Assembly: GCF_030409875.1 (NCBI RefSeq)
Contig: NZ_JAUFQR010000001.1
Location: 930,001-994,000, forward strand
Length of the DNA stretch: 64,000 nt
Source of the DNA: Chryseobacterium tructae
GTDB lineage: Bacteria; Bacteroidota; Bacteroidia; Flavobacteriales; Weeksellaceae
Direction of reading: 5' to 3'
Numbering within the stretch: position 1 is the first letter of the stretch; each line of letters begins with the position of its first letter. The notes below the pieces were generated by a model. It searched no databases. It saw only the letters and a list, made by a program, of their open reading frames with translations, and was not told where the DNA came from. The position numbers and the translations under genes were made by a program. Shown piece after piece: positions 1 to 9,222 of the stretch.

Positions 1-94
1 AGATACAGATTTCAACAATTCTATCTTTTCCGATATTTGTTCCTGTTGTTTCCAGATCAAAAATACAAAGGGGTTTATGGAGTTTTAAGTTCAT
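1..94 (-). CDS. 3'-5' exonuclease (DnaQ/PolC epsilon-like), N-terminal fragment
   Basis: The minus strand reads from an ATG at 94 to the window edge and gives about 31 residues beginning MNLKLHKPLCIFDLETTGT. The 'FDLETTGT' stretch is the Exo I motif (D-x-E-T-T-G) of DEDD exonucleases related to the DNA polymerase III epsilon subunit; the Asp and Glu bind the catalytic metals. The rest of the gene lies outside the window, so its length and any fused domains are unknown. In flavobacteria such a protein is usually either the proofreading subunit or a stand-alone exonuclease; the fragment cannot separate these. Confidence 0.8.
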   Translation of the reverse strand, partial: MNLKLHKPLCIFDLETTGTNIGKDRIVEICI

Positions 95-157
95 GTTAAT
101 CAATAATAATTTGAAAATATGTTCATTGAAAATCAAAAGTTTTCTAACCTCTGATCT

Positions 158-871
158 TTATTTTAATTGTCTTTGGAAAATAAGTGATACCATCATATAA
201 TAGATAACGAGCATTGGGATCCCTACCGTTTTGAAGATGGCAAGAATAGCAATACCACCTACTAGCAATACTATTTTTGGATAGTTATCCTTTAATGCTT
301 TGGATTTAAACTTCATAGCCATCATTTTGATGGGACTTATCAAAAGCCATGAAGTAAGGAAAGCAAGAATGATAAGCAGCAATTCGTTTTCAAAAAGGAA
401 ACTGAAATTTCCGGTTTCTTTAAAAGCATAATACAATCCGAATAACAAAACAGTATTGGTTGGCGTATTTAATCCTTTGAAATAATATCTCTGTTCTTCA
501 TCAAGATTGAAAATAGCAAGTCTTAAGCAAGAAAACAGAGTAACGACTAGTCCTATATACTTAATTTCGAATGGAAGATGAATTCCAAGAAGTTCGCTAC
601 CAAATGGTTCTAATGCTTTATACATTGTAAGTCCCGGAATTAATCCAAAACTTACCATATCGGCAAGAGAATCCAGTTGAAGCCCTAAGTTGGAGTTTGA
701 TTTTAAGGCTCTGGCTACAAAACCATCAAAGAAATCAAAAATAGCGGAGAGGATAAGGCATATTGCCGTTGTTTGATAATCTCCTAAAATAAGATGTATT
801 GCACCCACACAGCCTGCAAATAGATTAGCCAGGGTCAAGGCATTGGCCAGATTATTCTTTATAAAATCCAT
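158..871 (-). CDS. pssA: CDP-diacylglycerol--serine O-phosphatidyltransferase
   Basis: Integral membrane enzyme of 237 residues that makes phosphatidylserine from CDP-diacylglycerol and serine, the first step to phosphatidylethanolamine. The CDP-alcohol phosphotransferase signature is complete: D49-G50-x2-A53-R54-x8-G63-x3-D67-x3-D71, whose aspartates bind metal and substrate. Several hydrophobic segments follow, ending near residue 230. Length fits the family. The start at 871 is supported by a TAATTTTG promoter box five bases upstream, so the message may be nearly leaderless. It is divergent from the LtaS-like gene across an 89 bp gap. Confidence 0.92.
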   Translation of the reverse strand: MDFIKNNLANALTLANLFAGCVGAIHLILGDYQTTAICLILSAIFDFFDGFVARALKSNSNLGLQLDSLADMVSFGLIPGLTMYKALEPFGSELLGIHLPFEIKYIGLVVTLFSCLRLAIFNLDEEQRYYFKGLNTPTNTVLLFGLYYAFKETGNFSFLFENELLLIILAFLTSWLLISPIKMMAMKFKSKALKDNYPKIVLLVGGIAILAIFKTVGIPMLVIYYMMVSLIFQRQLK

Positions 872-876
872 AGAGA

Positions 877-884
877 CAAAATTA
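877..884 (-). promoter_or_regulatory. Bacteroidetes -7 box for pssA
   Basis: On the minus strand TAATTTTG matches TAnnTTTG and sits five bases before the pssA ATG. A TTTG lies about 21 bases further upstream, in the -33 position. The distance implies transcription starting at or just before the start codon. Confidence 0.5.
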
Positions 885-948
885 CAGTTTTTAAAAATTC
901 TATCTCAAAATATTATGCATTAAAAAATGCCATAAAGTGATTTTGATG

Positions 949-956
949 TAAATTTG
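949..956 (+). promoter_or_regulatory. Bacteroidetes -7 box for LtaS-like gene
   Basis: TAAATTTG is a perfect TAnnTTTG match, followed by only four bases (cccc) before the ATG at 961. No good -33 TTTG is visible. The spacing predicts a leaderless transcript, as for panD and the nitroreductase gene. Confidence 0.5.
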
Positions 957-960
957 CCCC

Positions 961-2888
961 ATGAAATTTTTAAAAGGATTTAGAAAACAGGAAGTTCTGG
1001 CACTGCTTTACAGAATTTTTTTAGCCTATTTTTTTTATCAGATTGCAAGACTTTTATTCTGGTACTTTAATAAGGATCTGATTAAAGTAGATTCTGTTTC
1101 AGAGTATCTTAAGCTTGCATATCATGGGACAGCCTTCGATACTACGGCTATTTTGTATGTCAATGCATTATTTATATTATTGAGTCTTTTGCCATTGGTC
1201 ATTAATACAAAGAAAGGGTTTCAGAAAGTTCTTTTCTGGATTTATTTTTTGACTAATGGATTAGCGTATGGAATGAACTTTGGAGACTTTATTTATTATA
1301 AGTTTTCTCAGTCCAGACTTACATCAGCCGTATTTCAGGTAGCAGAACATGAATCTAATGTCTCTCAGACTTTGATGATCTCAATAGGGCAGCACCCTTT
1401 TGTACTGATTTGGTTTATCATTTTAATGGGATTATGGGTTTTCCTTTACAAAAGAGTGAAGGTTGAGGAAACAAAACCCGCTCAGTTGCTTCCTTATTTT
1501 TTATCTTCCATTGTTACTTTATGCATTACCGTAGTTTTAGTTGTAGGGGGTATTAGAGGAGATTTTAAACATAGTACAAGGCCTATTAATATGGTAGATG
1601 CAACCCGTTTTGTAACAAATCCATTGCAAGGAAATTTAGTTCTTAATAGTACATTCTCATTCTTCAGAACTTTAAATACAAATAATTTCAAGGAAGTTCA
1701 TTTTGTAGATGAAAAATATATTGAAGACAATATATATCCTTATAAAGTGTATGACAGAAAGGTAGAAAACCGCCCCAATATTGTGATTTTTATTGTAGAA
1801 TCATTTGGAAGAGAGTATTCCGGAGCCTTTAATAAAGATAAAAATATTAAAGATTATGTTTCCTATACACCATTCATGGATAGTCTGGCTTCTCAGAGTC
1901 TTATTTTCCCGAATGCTTTGCCAATGGAAGACAATCTATTCATGGGATGAGTAGCGTGTTGGCAGGAATTCCGAGTCTTACCGATGCTTTTACGGGGTCT
2001 CCCTATTCCAATCAGAAGATTCAGTCTATAGTTTCGGTTTGTAATGAGCTGGGTTATGATACCTCTTTTTATCACGGAGCACCAAATGGCTCTATGGGAT
2101 TTCTTGGATTTGGGAATATCTTAGGGTTTAAACATTATTTTGGTAAAACAGAATATAATCATGATGAAGATTTTGATGGAATGTGGGCCATTTGGGATGA
2201 GCCATTTCTTCAGTATTTTGCTAAAAATGTTGGAAAGAAGCAACCTTTCATGACCACTGTGTTTACAGCGTCTTCGCACCATCCATTTAAAATTCCGGAA
2301 AAATATCAGGGGAAATTTAAGAAAGGAAAAATAGAAATGCATGAACCTATTCAGTATACGGATTATGCCATTAAAAAATATTTTGAAACTGCTAAAAAAG
2401 AACCTTGGTTCAACAATACGATTTTTGTTTTTACAGGAGATCATACCAATCAGATTTATTATCCTGAATATGAAAAAGCTATGAATCGTTTTGCGGTACC
2501 TTTAATTTTCTATTCTCCAAATCCGGCATACCAGCTTAAAGGAGAAAACTCCGAAATTGCTCAGCAAATAGATATTTATCCAACACTTGCTGATTTAATC
2601 GGATACAATAAACCTATCAGAAGCTGGGGCAGAAGTCTGGTAAGTGATAAAAAATATCCTGGAATCATGGTAAACTCAGATGGAAATAATGAACAGTTTA
2701 TTATTGGAAATTATATTTACCGATTTGATGGTAAGGATATTGTAGGAGTATATGATAAATCCGATCTCGCTCTTGAAAAGAATCTGGTAGGCCAGCTAAA
2801 AACTCCTGAAGTAGAACAAGGAAAACAAACTGCAAAAGCTTGGTATCAGGATTATATGGATAGAGTAATTAATAGGAAACTTCAATAA
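961..2888 (+). pseudogene. LtaS-like membrane sulfatase, split by a frameshift
   Basis: Two overlapping frames (961-1950 and 1947-2888) together form one alkaline-phosphatase-superfamily protein of about 640 residues: an N-terminal block of roughly five membrane segments, then an extracytoplasmic sulfatase domain. The metal-binding 'VESFGREYSG' lies in the first frame and 'FTGDHTN' in the second. At about 1935 the first frame ends ...PMEDNLFMG; adding one T (gacaattctattc) gives ...PMEDNSIHGMSSVLAGIPS, which restores the family pattern. Relatives transfer phosphoglycerol or phosphoethanolamine head groups to envelope polymers or lipids; the substrate here is unknown. The break is probably a sequencing error (see findings). 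Confidence 0.8.
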
Positions 2889-3011
2889 GTAAATCTATTT
2901 ATAAACTCTTTTATGCTTTGTATAATAAAAGTTTTTGTTCGTTAAGAATTAATTTATATTTTTATCAATACATAGAAAAGTATATTGTATTAAAATTAAA
3001 ACTATAGAAAT

Positions 3012-3431
3012 ATGAAAAAAATAATGTTAACGTTCGCACTTTCTCTATTTGGAGTGATGACCTTTGCTCAGATAGAAGGAAAGTGGAAAACAATAGATGA
3101 TGAAACCAAGCAGGCGAAATCTATTGTGGAAATATTCAAGAAGTCAGACGGAAAGTATTATGGGAAAGTTTCCCAGCTATTGATCAAACCGGCTGATCCA
3201 AACTGTACAGCTTGTAAAGATGAAAGAAAAGGGAAACCTATTTTAGGAATGGAAATCATCAGAGGTCTGAAAAAAGAAGGTGATGAATTTACAGGAGGTA
3301 ATATCACAGATCCTAAAACAGGAAAGACTTACAAGTGTACCATTACAAAAAGTGGTGATAAACTTAATGTAAGAGGGTATTTGGGATTATCATTATTAGG
3401 AAGAACCCAGGTTTGGGAGAAGGCTAATTAA
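3012..3431 (+). CDS. DUF2147 family secreted protein
   Basis: A 139-residue protein with a signal peptide (about residues 1-19, ending at FAQ) and a DUF2147 domain. Visible family features are 'IEGKWKTIDDETKQAKSIVEI' near the mature N terminus, the central 'GKPILGMEI' and a C-terminal 'GRTQVWEK'. It contains two cysteines in 'NCTACKD' that could form a disulfide or bind metal. Small periplasmic proteins of this family are common in Bacteroidetes and their function is not established. It is monocistronic by appearance, with its own terminator directly downstream. Confidence 0.85.
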   Translation: MKKIMLTFALSLFGVMTFAQIEGKWKTIDDETKQAKSIVEIFKKSDGKYYGKVSQLLIKPADPNCTACKDERKGKPILGMEIIRGLKKEGDEFTGGNITDPKTGKTYKCTITKSGDKLNVRGYLGLSLLGRTQVWEKAN

Positions 3432-3453
3432 TATAAGTTTAAATAGAATTTTA

Positions 3454-3489
3454 AAATGACATTTCAGAAATGAGATGTCATTTTTTTTT
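3454..3489 (+). terminator. Rho-independent terminator after DUF2147 gene
   Basis: ATGACAT (3456-3462) pairs with ATGTCAT (3475-3481) around a 12-nt loop, followed by a run of nine T. It lies 25 bases after the stop codon. Confidence 0.75.
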
Positions 3490-3759
3490 GAAAAGGATGT
3501 AACGAAAATAAGATCTCTCCACTTATAGAATATGAGTAGCGAACTTGAGAAACTTGAAACTTTTGTATGCTTTATGATATTTTTGCCAGCAAAAAAAATC
3601 AATGAAAGGATGTCTATTTATTCTTTCAAACATCAATAACCTCCCTCTTCCAGCCTCTAGCTTCCTTTCCCGTAAAAATCCTCTCTTGAATTATTATTAA
3701 TATTGAATGATCTTGTTCAAATGAGATGCCTTTTTATTATGTGTATAATAAAAAAACAC

Positions 3760-3767
3760 TATTTTTG
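3760..3767 (+). promoter_or_regulatory. -7 box for pdhB
   Basis: TATTTTTG matches TAnnTTTG, 23 bases before the pdhB ATG. The preceding 270 bases (3490-3759) hold no supportable gene. Confidence 0.4.
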
Positions 3768-3790
3768 TAGTCTAAATTTTTCAAGAAAAT

Positions 3791-4771
3791 ATGGCAGAAT
3801 ATACTTTTCGTGAGGTAATTGCACAGGCAATGAGCGAGGAAATGCGTAAAGACGAGTCCATCTACCTGATGGGGGAGGAAGTTGCAGAATATAATGGTGC
3901 ATATAAAGCTTCAAAAGGAATGCTGGATGAATTTGGTCCAAAAAGAGTGATCGATACACCGATTGCAGAACTTGGATTTACAGGGATTTCTGTAGGAGCT
4001 GCAATGAATGGAAACAGACCCATCGTAGAATTTATGACCTTCAATTTCTCTTTGGTAGGAATTGATCAAATCATTAATAATGCTGCGAAGATCCGTCAGA
4101 TGAGTGGTGGACAATGGAATTGCCCAATCGTTTTCCGTGGGCCTACTGCTTCTGCAGGACAATTAGGAGCTACTCACTCTCAGGCTTTTGAGGGTTGGTT
4201 TGCCAACTGTCCGGGACTTAAGGTGGTAGTACCTTCCAATCCATATGATGCAAAAGGATTGTTGAAAACTGCAATTCAGGATAATGACCCTGTTATTTTC
4301 ATGGAATCTGAGCAGATGTATGGTGATAAAATGGAAATTCCTGAAGAAGAATACTATTTACCATTAGGAAAAGCTGATATTAAAAGAGAAGGTAAAGATG
4401 TAACTTTAGTTTCTTTTGGTAAGATCATGAAATTGGCAATGCAGGCAGCTGAAGATATGGAAAAAGAAGGAATCTCTGTTGAAGTGATTGACCTTAGAAC
4501 AGTTCGTCCTTTAGATTTCGATACTATTTTAGCATCTGTAAAGAAAACAAATAGATTAGTAATCTTAGAAGAAGCTTGGCCATTTGGATCAATATCTTCT
4601 GAAATTACATACATGGTACAGCAAAAAGCATTCGATTATTTAGATGCTCCAATCAAGAGAATTACGACTCCTGATGCACCTGCACCTTACTCTGCTGCAT
4701 TATTTGCAGAATGGTTCCCTAAGCTTGAAAAAGTAAAAGAGGAAATCAAAAAAGCGATGTACGTTAAGTAA
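3791..4771 (+). CDS. pdhB: Pyruvate dehydrogenase E1 component, beta subunit
   Basis: A 326-residue transketolase-like beta subunit that, with an alpha subunit encoded elsewhere, decarboxylates pyruvate on thiamine diphosphate and acetylates lipoyl-E2. Recognisable E1-beta blocks are 'GEEVAEYNGAYKASKG' (about 29-44), 'DTPIAELGFTGISVGAAMNG', 'RGPTASAGQLGATHSQAFE', 'ESEQMYG' and the C-terminal 'DAPAPYSAALFAEWFP'. E29 of the first block lies where the ThDP-activating glutamate is found in the family. Length is typical for a two-subunit E1. The gene stands alone between terminators; in Bacteroidetes pdhA and pdhB are often unlinked or next to E2, which is absent here. Confidence 0.95.
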   Translation: MAEYTFREVIAQAMSEEMRKDESIYLMGEEVAEYNGAYKASKGMLDEFGPKRVIDTPIAELGFTGISVGAAMNGNRPIVEFMTFNFSLVGIDQIINNAAKIRQMSGGQWNCPIVFRGPTASAGQLGATHSQAFEGWFANCPGLKVVVPSNPYDAKGLLKTAIQDNDPVIFMESEQMYGDKMEIPEEEYYLPLGKADIKREGKDVTLVSFGKIMKLAMQAAEDMEKEGISVEVIDLRTVRPLDFDTILASVKKTNRLVILEEAWPFGSISSEITYMVQQKAFDYLDAPIKRITTPDAPAPYSAALFAEWFPKLEKVKEEIKKAMYVK

Positions 4772-4781
4772 CTATAATAGA

Positions 4782-4807
4782 AAAAAACTTCCGAAAGGAA
4801 GTTTTTT
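4782..4807 (+). terminator. Terminator after pdhB
   Basis: AAAAAACTTCC-gaaa-GGAAGTTTTTT: an 11-bp perfect stem with a GAAA tetraloop and built-in T run, 10 bases after the stop. Confidence 0.85.
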
Positions 4808-4855
4808 CATTTATTATATTCATGAAGAAAAGTTCTTGGGGTCATAAAATTGATA

Positions 4856-4863
4856 TAAATTTG
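4856..4863 (+). promoter_or_regulatory. -7 box for kup
   Basis: TAAATTTG, with TTGG about 17 bases upstream (4836-4839). It lies 25 bases before the preferred ATG at 4889. Confidence 0.5.
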
Positions 4864-4888
4864 CGCTTTTAAAAATAAATTGGCTGAT

Positions 4889-6879
4889 ATGGCAGAAGTT
4901 ACAGAAGGCGGTCATCACTTTGACTTAAAGAAGCTTTCATTTGTAGGCGTTATAGTTTCGCTTGGAATCGTTTTCGGAGATATTGGTACCTCACCACTCT
5001 ATGTAATGAAGGCGATTGTGAACGCAAGAAAAGATGGCGCAACAATGCCGTTTGATGAATACATCGAAGGAGCATTATCCTGTATCATCTGGACATTGAC
5101 GCTTCAGACCACCCTGAAGTATGTTATTATTGCTTTAAGAGCAGATAATAAGGGTGAAGGAGGAATTCTTGCTTTGTATTCACTCGTCAAAAAACTCAAG
5201 AAAAAATGGCTGTATGTAGTCGCCATTATTGGAGCATCCACGCTCGTAGCAGATAGTGTAATCACCCCATCCTTAACGGTGATGTCTGCAATTGAAGGGT
5301 TAAAAATCTATAACCCAGAAACTCCGGTAGTTCTCATTACCATAATCATTCTATTCATTGTATTTGTCGTACAGCAGTTCGGAACAGCATCCATTGGGAA
5401 GTTCTTCGGGCCGGTGATGGTGACCTGGTTCCTTGTTTTAGGGATTTCCGGATCAATGCATATTTTTGATCATATTGAGATCATTAGAGCTTTCAATCCA
5501 ATGTATGCGTATAACCTGATTACGCACTCATCCAGTGCTATTGTGATTATGGGAGCTGTGTTTCTGTGTACAACAGGTGCAGAAGCTCTATATTCCGATT
5601 TAGGACACTGTGGAGCAAAGAATATCAGAATCAGCTGGATTTTTGTTAAACTTATGCTTATTCTGAACTATTTGGGGCAAGGGTCATGGTTGTTGGATAA
5701 TTATCATCAAGTACATAACGGAGTGAATCCATTCTTTGGAATTATGCCTGAATGGGCAGTTTTACCAAGTGTAATTCTAGCTACTGCAGCAGCAATCATT
5801 GCCAGTCAGGCGGTTATTACAGGATCATTTACCATGTTCTCAGAAGCAATGTCTATCTCTTTCTGGCCGAATCAGCATATTGAGTATCCTTCAGGGATTA
5901 AAGGGCAGATGTATATTCCTAGAATTAACTGGGGATTGATGGTTTCTGCTTTGTTGTGGTCGTATTCTTCCAGAAATCAGAACGTATGGAAGCCGCTTAT
6001 GGACTTACGATTACCATTACCATGTTGATGACTACCATTCTTCTCTTATTCTGGCTGAGCCGTACAAGAGTAAGTAAGATTTTTATTGCCGGTTTTGCCG
6101 TGGTATATCTGTTCCTGGAATCAGGATTCTTCTATGCCAACGTCATTAAGTTTGTAGACGGAGGGTGGTTAACCATGGTATTAGGCGGATTTATTGCCGT
6201 GTGTATGTATGCATGGTATAACGGAAGATTGATTAAAGCGAATTTTATCCAATATGTAAAAATTGATAAATACATCTCTATCCTTAAGGATATGAAACTG
6301 GATGAAACCATTCCTAAATACGCTACAAACCTTGCTTATCTGAGCAGAGCCAAAAGAAATGATGAAGTAGAATCGAAAATTATTTATTCTATCATCAAGA
6401 AACAGCCAAAAAGAGCTGATCATTATTTTATCCTGAGCATTGTCAATCAGGAAGATCCATATACATTCAAATATACGGTAGATGAAATCTTACCCGGAAC
6501 TGTTTATAAGATCAATTTCCTTTTAGGATTTAAAGTAGATAGGAGAATCAATGATTATTTCAATATGGTATTGAGAGACCTTATGGCAGACGGGACCATT
6601 CCTTCAAGAAGTAGCCATCCATCTTTAAGAGCTCATGATATACCACCGGATTTGAAATATGTGATCATAGATAACACCTATATCAACGATATACTTTTAA
6701 CTGTTAAACAGAAGATTACCCTTAATATTTACAACTTTGTGAAGTATATCGGAAGTGATGACTTTAAGGCTTGGGGAGTATCCTCTCACAACGTAGAAGT
6801 AGAATCTGCCCCCATTACAGAACTTACTGTTTATGACAATAAAATTGAACAATCTGGGTACTTTAGACATAACTCCTAG
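4889..6879 (+). pseudogene. kup: Kup/Trk-type potassium uptake protein, split by a frameshift
   Basis: One Kup (KUP/HAK/KT family) potassium:proton symporter of about 663 residues spread over two frames meeting near 5952. The N-terminal frame carries 'GIVFGDIGTSPLYV', the most conserved signature of the family, and about ten membrane segments; the second frame resumes with 'VVFFQKSERMEAAYGLTITITM', remaining helices and the cytoplasmic C-terminal domain. Adding one T in the TT at about 5954 (gctttgtttgtggtc) joins ...SALFVVVFFQKS. ATG 4889 is preferred to the TTG at 4880. The intact sequence on both sides argues for a base-call error. The gene has its own promoter. Confidence 0.85.
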
Positions 6880-6924
6880 CTCTCAGAGCATTTAAACCAT
6901 ACTATCTATTTAAATAAAAATCGA

Positions 6925-6932
6925 TAAATTTG
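6925..6932 (+). promoter_or_regulatory. -7 box for the Fur-ostA operon
   Basis: TAAATTTG, a perfect TAnnTTTG box 15 bases before the ATG of the Fur-family gene. Confidence 0.5.
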
Positions 6933-6947
6933 TAGATAATTTTTTTA

Positions 6948-7421
6948 ATGGATACAATACAAAAAGAAAAAAATATAGCTTTGATCAAGGATGTTTTAAG
7001 AAACTACCTATTAGAAAAGGGGTTTAGAAACACACCTGAAAGATATACGATATTAGAAGAAATTTATAATATGGATCATCACTTTAATGTTGATGATCTG
7101 TATCTTCTGATGATGCAGAAGAAATATCATGTTTCTAAAGCAACGATTTATAATACTATTGAGATTTTCCTGGATGCCGGATTAATTCGTAAACATCAGT
7201 TTGGAGAAAAGACACTAACCTCTTCATCTTATGAGAAGTCTTATTTTGACAAACAACATGATCACCTGGTGATCTACAAAAAAGACTCTGATAAAGAAAT
7301 CGAAGAAATTATTGAATTCTGTGACCCAAGAATCCAAGGAATCAAAGAAGCCATAGAAGAAGCATTTGGCGTAAAAATTGATTCTCATTCGCTATATTTT
7401 TATGGCACTAAGAATGACTAA
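6948..7421 (+). CDS. Fur-family transcriptional regulator
   Basis: A 157-residue winged-helix regulator. Residues about 20-80 form the DNA-binding domain with recognition helix 'HVSKATIYNT' (61-70), characteristic of Fur/Zur/PerR proteins. The dimerisation half keeps H104-D105-H106 of a metal site ('KQHDHLVIY'), but where most Fur proteins have C-x2-C of a structural zinc site there is 'YKKDSDKE'; only C125 and no paired cysteines remain. It may sense iron, zinc, manganese or peroxide; the sequence does not decide. Its stop is three bases from the OstA-like start, so the two genes are cotranscribed. Confidence 0.85.
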   Translation: MDTIQKEKNIALIKDVLRNYLLEKGFRNTPERYTILEEIYNMDHHFNVDDLYLLMMQKKYHVSKATIYNTIEIFLDAGLIRKHQFGEKTLTSSSYEKSYFDKQHDHLVIYKKDSDKEIEEIIEFCDPRIQGIKEAIEEAFGVKIDSHSLYFYGTKND

Positions 7422-7424
7422 TTA

Positions 7425-9167
7425 ATGAGAATAATCCTTTTTCTGTTCATCTTTATTTCTGCGTTCAGTTTGGCGCAGGATAAAACTCCTGTGAAGAGAG
7501 ACCCTTATTTACAGACTCCTTCATCAGCCCAGCCCAAACAGCTGAAACCAGAAGATAAAGTGAAAATTATCCATGCGGATGAAATTAGAAAAGACCCGGC
7601 CAAATATGACGGGAACCAATATTTTATTGGAAATGTTCAGATCGAACACAAAGGTTCTGTACTTACTGCGGATGAAGTAATTATCTATAGTGATGAGAAT
7701 TTCGTAAAAGCAATAGGCAATACAAAACTTCAAAATGCTGATGGTTCAGTAATCACTGCAGGAGAAATGGAATATGATGGTAATACTCAAAAAGGTGTTG
7801 CCCGTAAGAATGTTGTCCTTACAGATCCGAAACAAACGATCAAAACAGACGTTCTGTATTATGACAGACTTGCCAATCAAGCCTATTTTAATACAGGAGG
7901 GACCATTTCCGATAGCCAGGGAAATGTAATGTATACAAAATCTGCAACCTATTTCCTCAATACCAAAATGATTGACTTTATAGGTAATGTGAAAATCGAT
8001 AACGCTCAATACATCATTGAAGGCGTTAATATTAAGCAGAATCAGAATACGAAAGTAGCAGAATTTTTCGGTCCAACTACGATTACCAACAGAGCCAATC
8101 CTAAAAACAGGGTGTATACAGAAAGAGGAACGTATAGAATGGAAACTAAGGAAGCTTTCCTGAATAAAAATTCCAAGATCTTTTATAACGATAAAATCCT
8201 TACTGGTGATGATATGTATTTTAATCAAATCACAGGTTTTGGTAAAGCAACTGGAAATGTAACGCTGGATGATCCTAAAGAAAGAAGGTATATAAAAGGA
8301 GGATATGGAGAAATTTTTGAGAAAAAAGATTCTTCTATGATGACCAAAAACCCTTATGCTGTCAAACTTATGGAAAAAGATACCGCGTATTTTGCAGCAG
8401 AGAAAATTATATCTTTCCAAAAACCGGACTCCCTAGATATCAGAATAAAAAAGAGCTTTTTAAGAGCTTATAGAAAGGCAAGAATCTATAAATCCAATGC
8501 ACAGGGAAGAGCCGATTCCATTTCTTTTAACGAAACGGATGGGGTGATGCATATGTTTACAAAACCTATTTTGTGGAGTGGAGAAAAGCAGGTGACAGGT
8601 GATAAGGTGGAAGCTTATTTTAATACTAAAACAGAGAATATAGACTCTCTAAAAGTCATAGGAAATGCATTTGCCATCAGTAAAGTTGATTCTTTAACCT
8701 TGAAAGATGAGTTCAATCAGGTGAAAGGGAAATTTATGACGGTTTATTATGAAAATAATGATATTAAAGAAGCACGGGTTGTAGGAAATGCGCAGTCTAT
8801 CGCTTATGTAGATGATGTAAATAAAGAAACCCAAAAACCAGAAAGAATTGGGATTACCCTTTCAGCCTGCGGTATTATAGGGGCTTTATTTGAGGAAAGG
8901 GCTTTACAGATTATCTCATGCAGTATTGGATCTACTTCAGACACCTACCCAATGAGTAAGATAGAACCTGCAAAAAGAAAGTTCCCTGATTTTAACTGGA
9001 ATACGAAAGATAGGATCAGAAAATGGCAGGATATTTTGGTGGATAGTCCGAATTATGAAGAAATAAAGTATTCATCAGACAATGAACTTTATAATCAGGC
9101 TCAGGAAGCTATAGAGAAAGAGCAAGCCAAGGAAGAGGCTAAGAAACCTAAGAGAACAAGAAAATAA
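7425..9167 (+). CDS. OstA-like protein (LptA/LptD N-terminal-type domain)
   Basis: A 580-residue exported protein with signal peptide about 1-17 (ending SLAQ) and repeated OstA-type beta-strand units, for example 'GNVQIEHKGSVLTADEVIIYSDENFVKA', 'KNVVLTDPKQTIKTDVLYYDR' and 'GNVKIDNAQYIIEGVNIKQ', over residues about 45-450. In other bacteria OstA/LptA domains form the periplasmic bridge carrying LPS to the outer membrane; Bacteroidetes have this long, barrel-less version, presumed to help LPS transport. The C terminus is lysine/glutamate-rich ('EKEQAKEEAKKPKRTRK'). Cotranscription with a Fur-family gene is notable. Confidence 0.75.
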   Translation: MRIILFLFIFISAFSLAQDKTPVKRDPYLQTPSSAQPKQLKPEDKVKIIHADEIRKDPAKYDGNQYFIGNVQIEHKGSVLTADEVIIYSDENFVKAIGNTKLQNADGSVITAGEMEYDGNTQKGVARKNVVLTDPKQTIKTDVLYYDRLANQAYFNTGGTISDSQGNVMYTKSATYFLNTKMIDFIGNVKIDNAQYIIEGVNIKQNQNTKVAEFFGPTTITNRANPKNRVYTERGTYRMETKEAFLNKNSKIFYNDKILTGDDMYFNQITGFGKATGNVTLDDPKERRYIKGGYGEIFEKKDSSMMTKNPYAVKLMEKDTAYFAAEKIISFQKPDSLDIRIKKSFLRAYRKARIYKSNAQGRADSISFNETDGVMHMFTKPILWSGEKQVTGDKVEAYFNTKTENIDSLKVIGNAFAISKVDSLTLKDEFNQVKGKFMTVYYENNDIKEARVVGNAQSIAYVDDVNKETQKPERIGITLSACGIIGALFEERALQIISCSIGSTSDTYPMSKIEPAKRKFPDFNWNTKDRIRKWQDILVDSPNYEEIKYSSDNELYNQAQEAIEKEQAKEEAKKPKRTRK

Positions 9168-9173
9168 TACAAA

Positions 9174-9204
9174 GAGAACCGCTTATTACAGCGGTTCTTT
9201 TTTG
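9174..9204 (+). terminator. Terminator after the Fur-ostA operon
   Basis: AGAACCGCT (9174-9182) pairs with AGCGGTTCT around a TATTAC loop, followed by T6. It sits between convergent genes. Confidence 0.85.
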
Positions 9205-9222
9205 ATGGAAACATGGTAGTTT

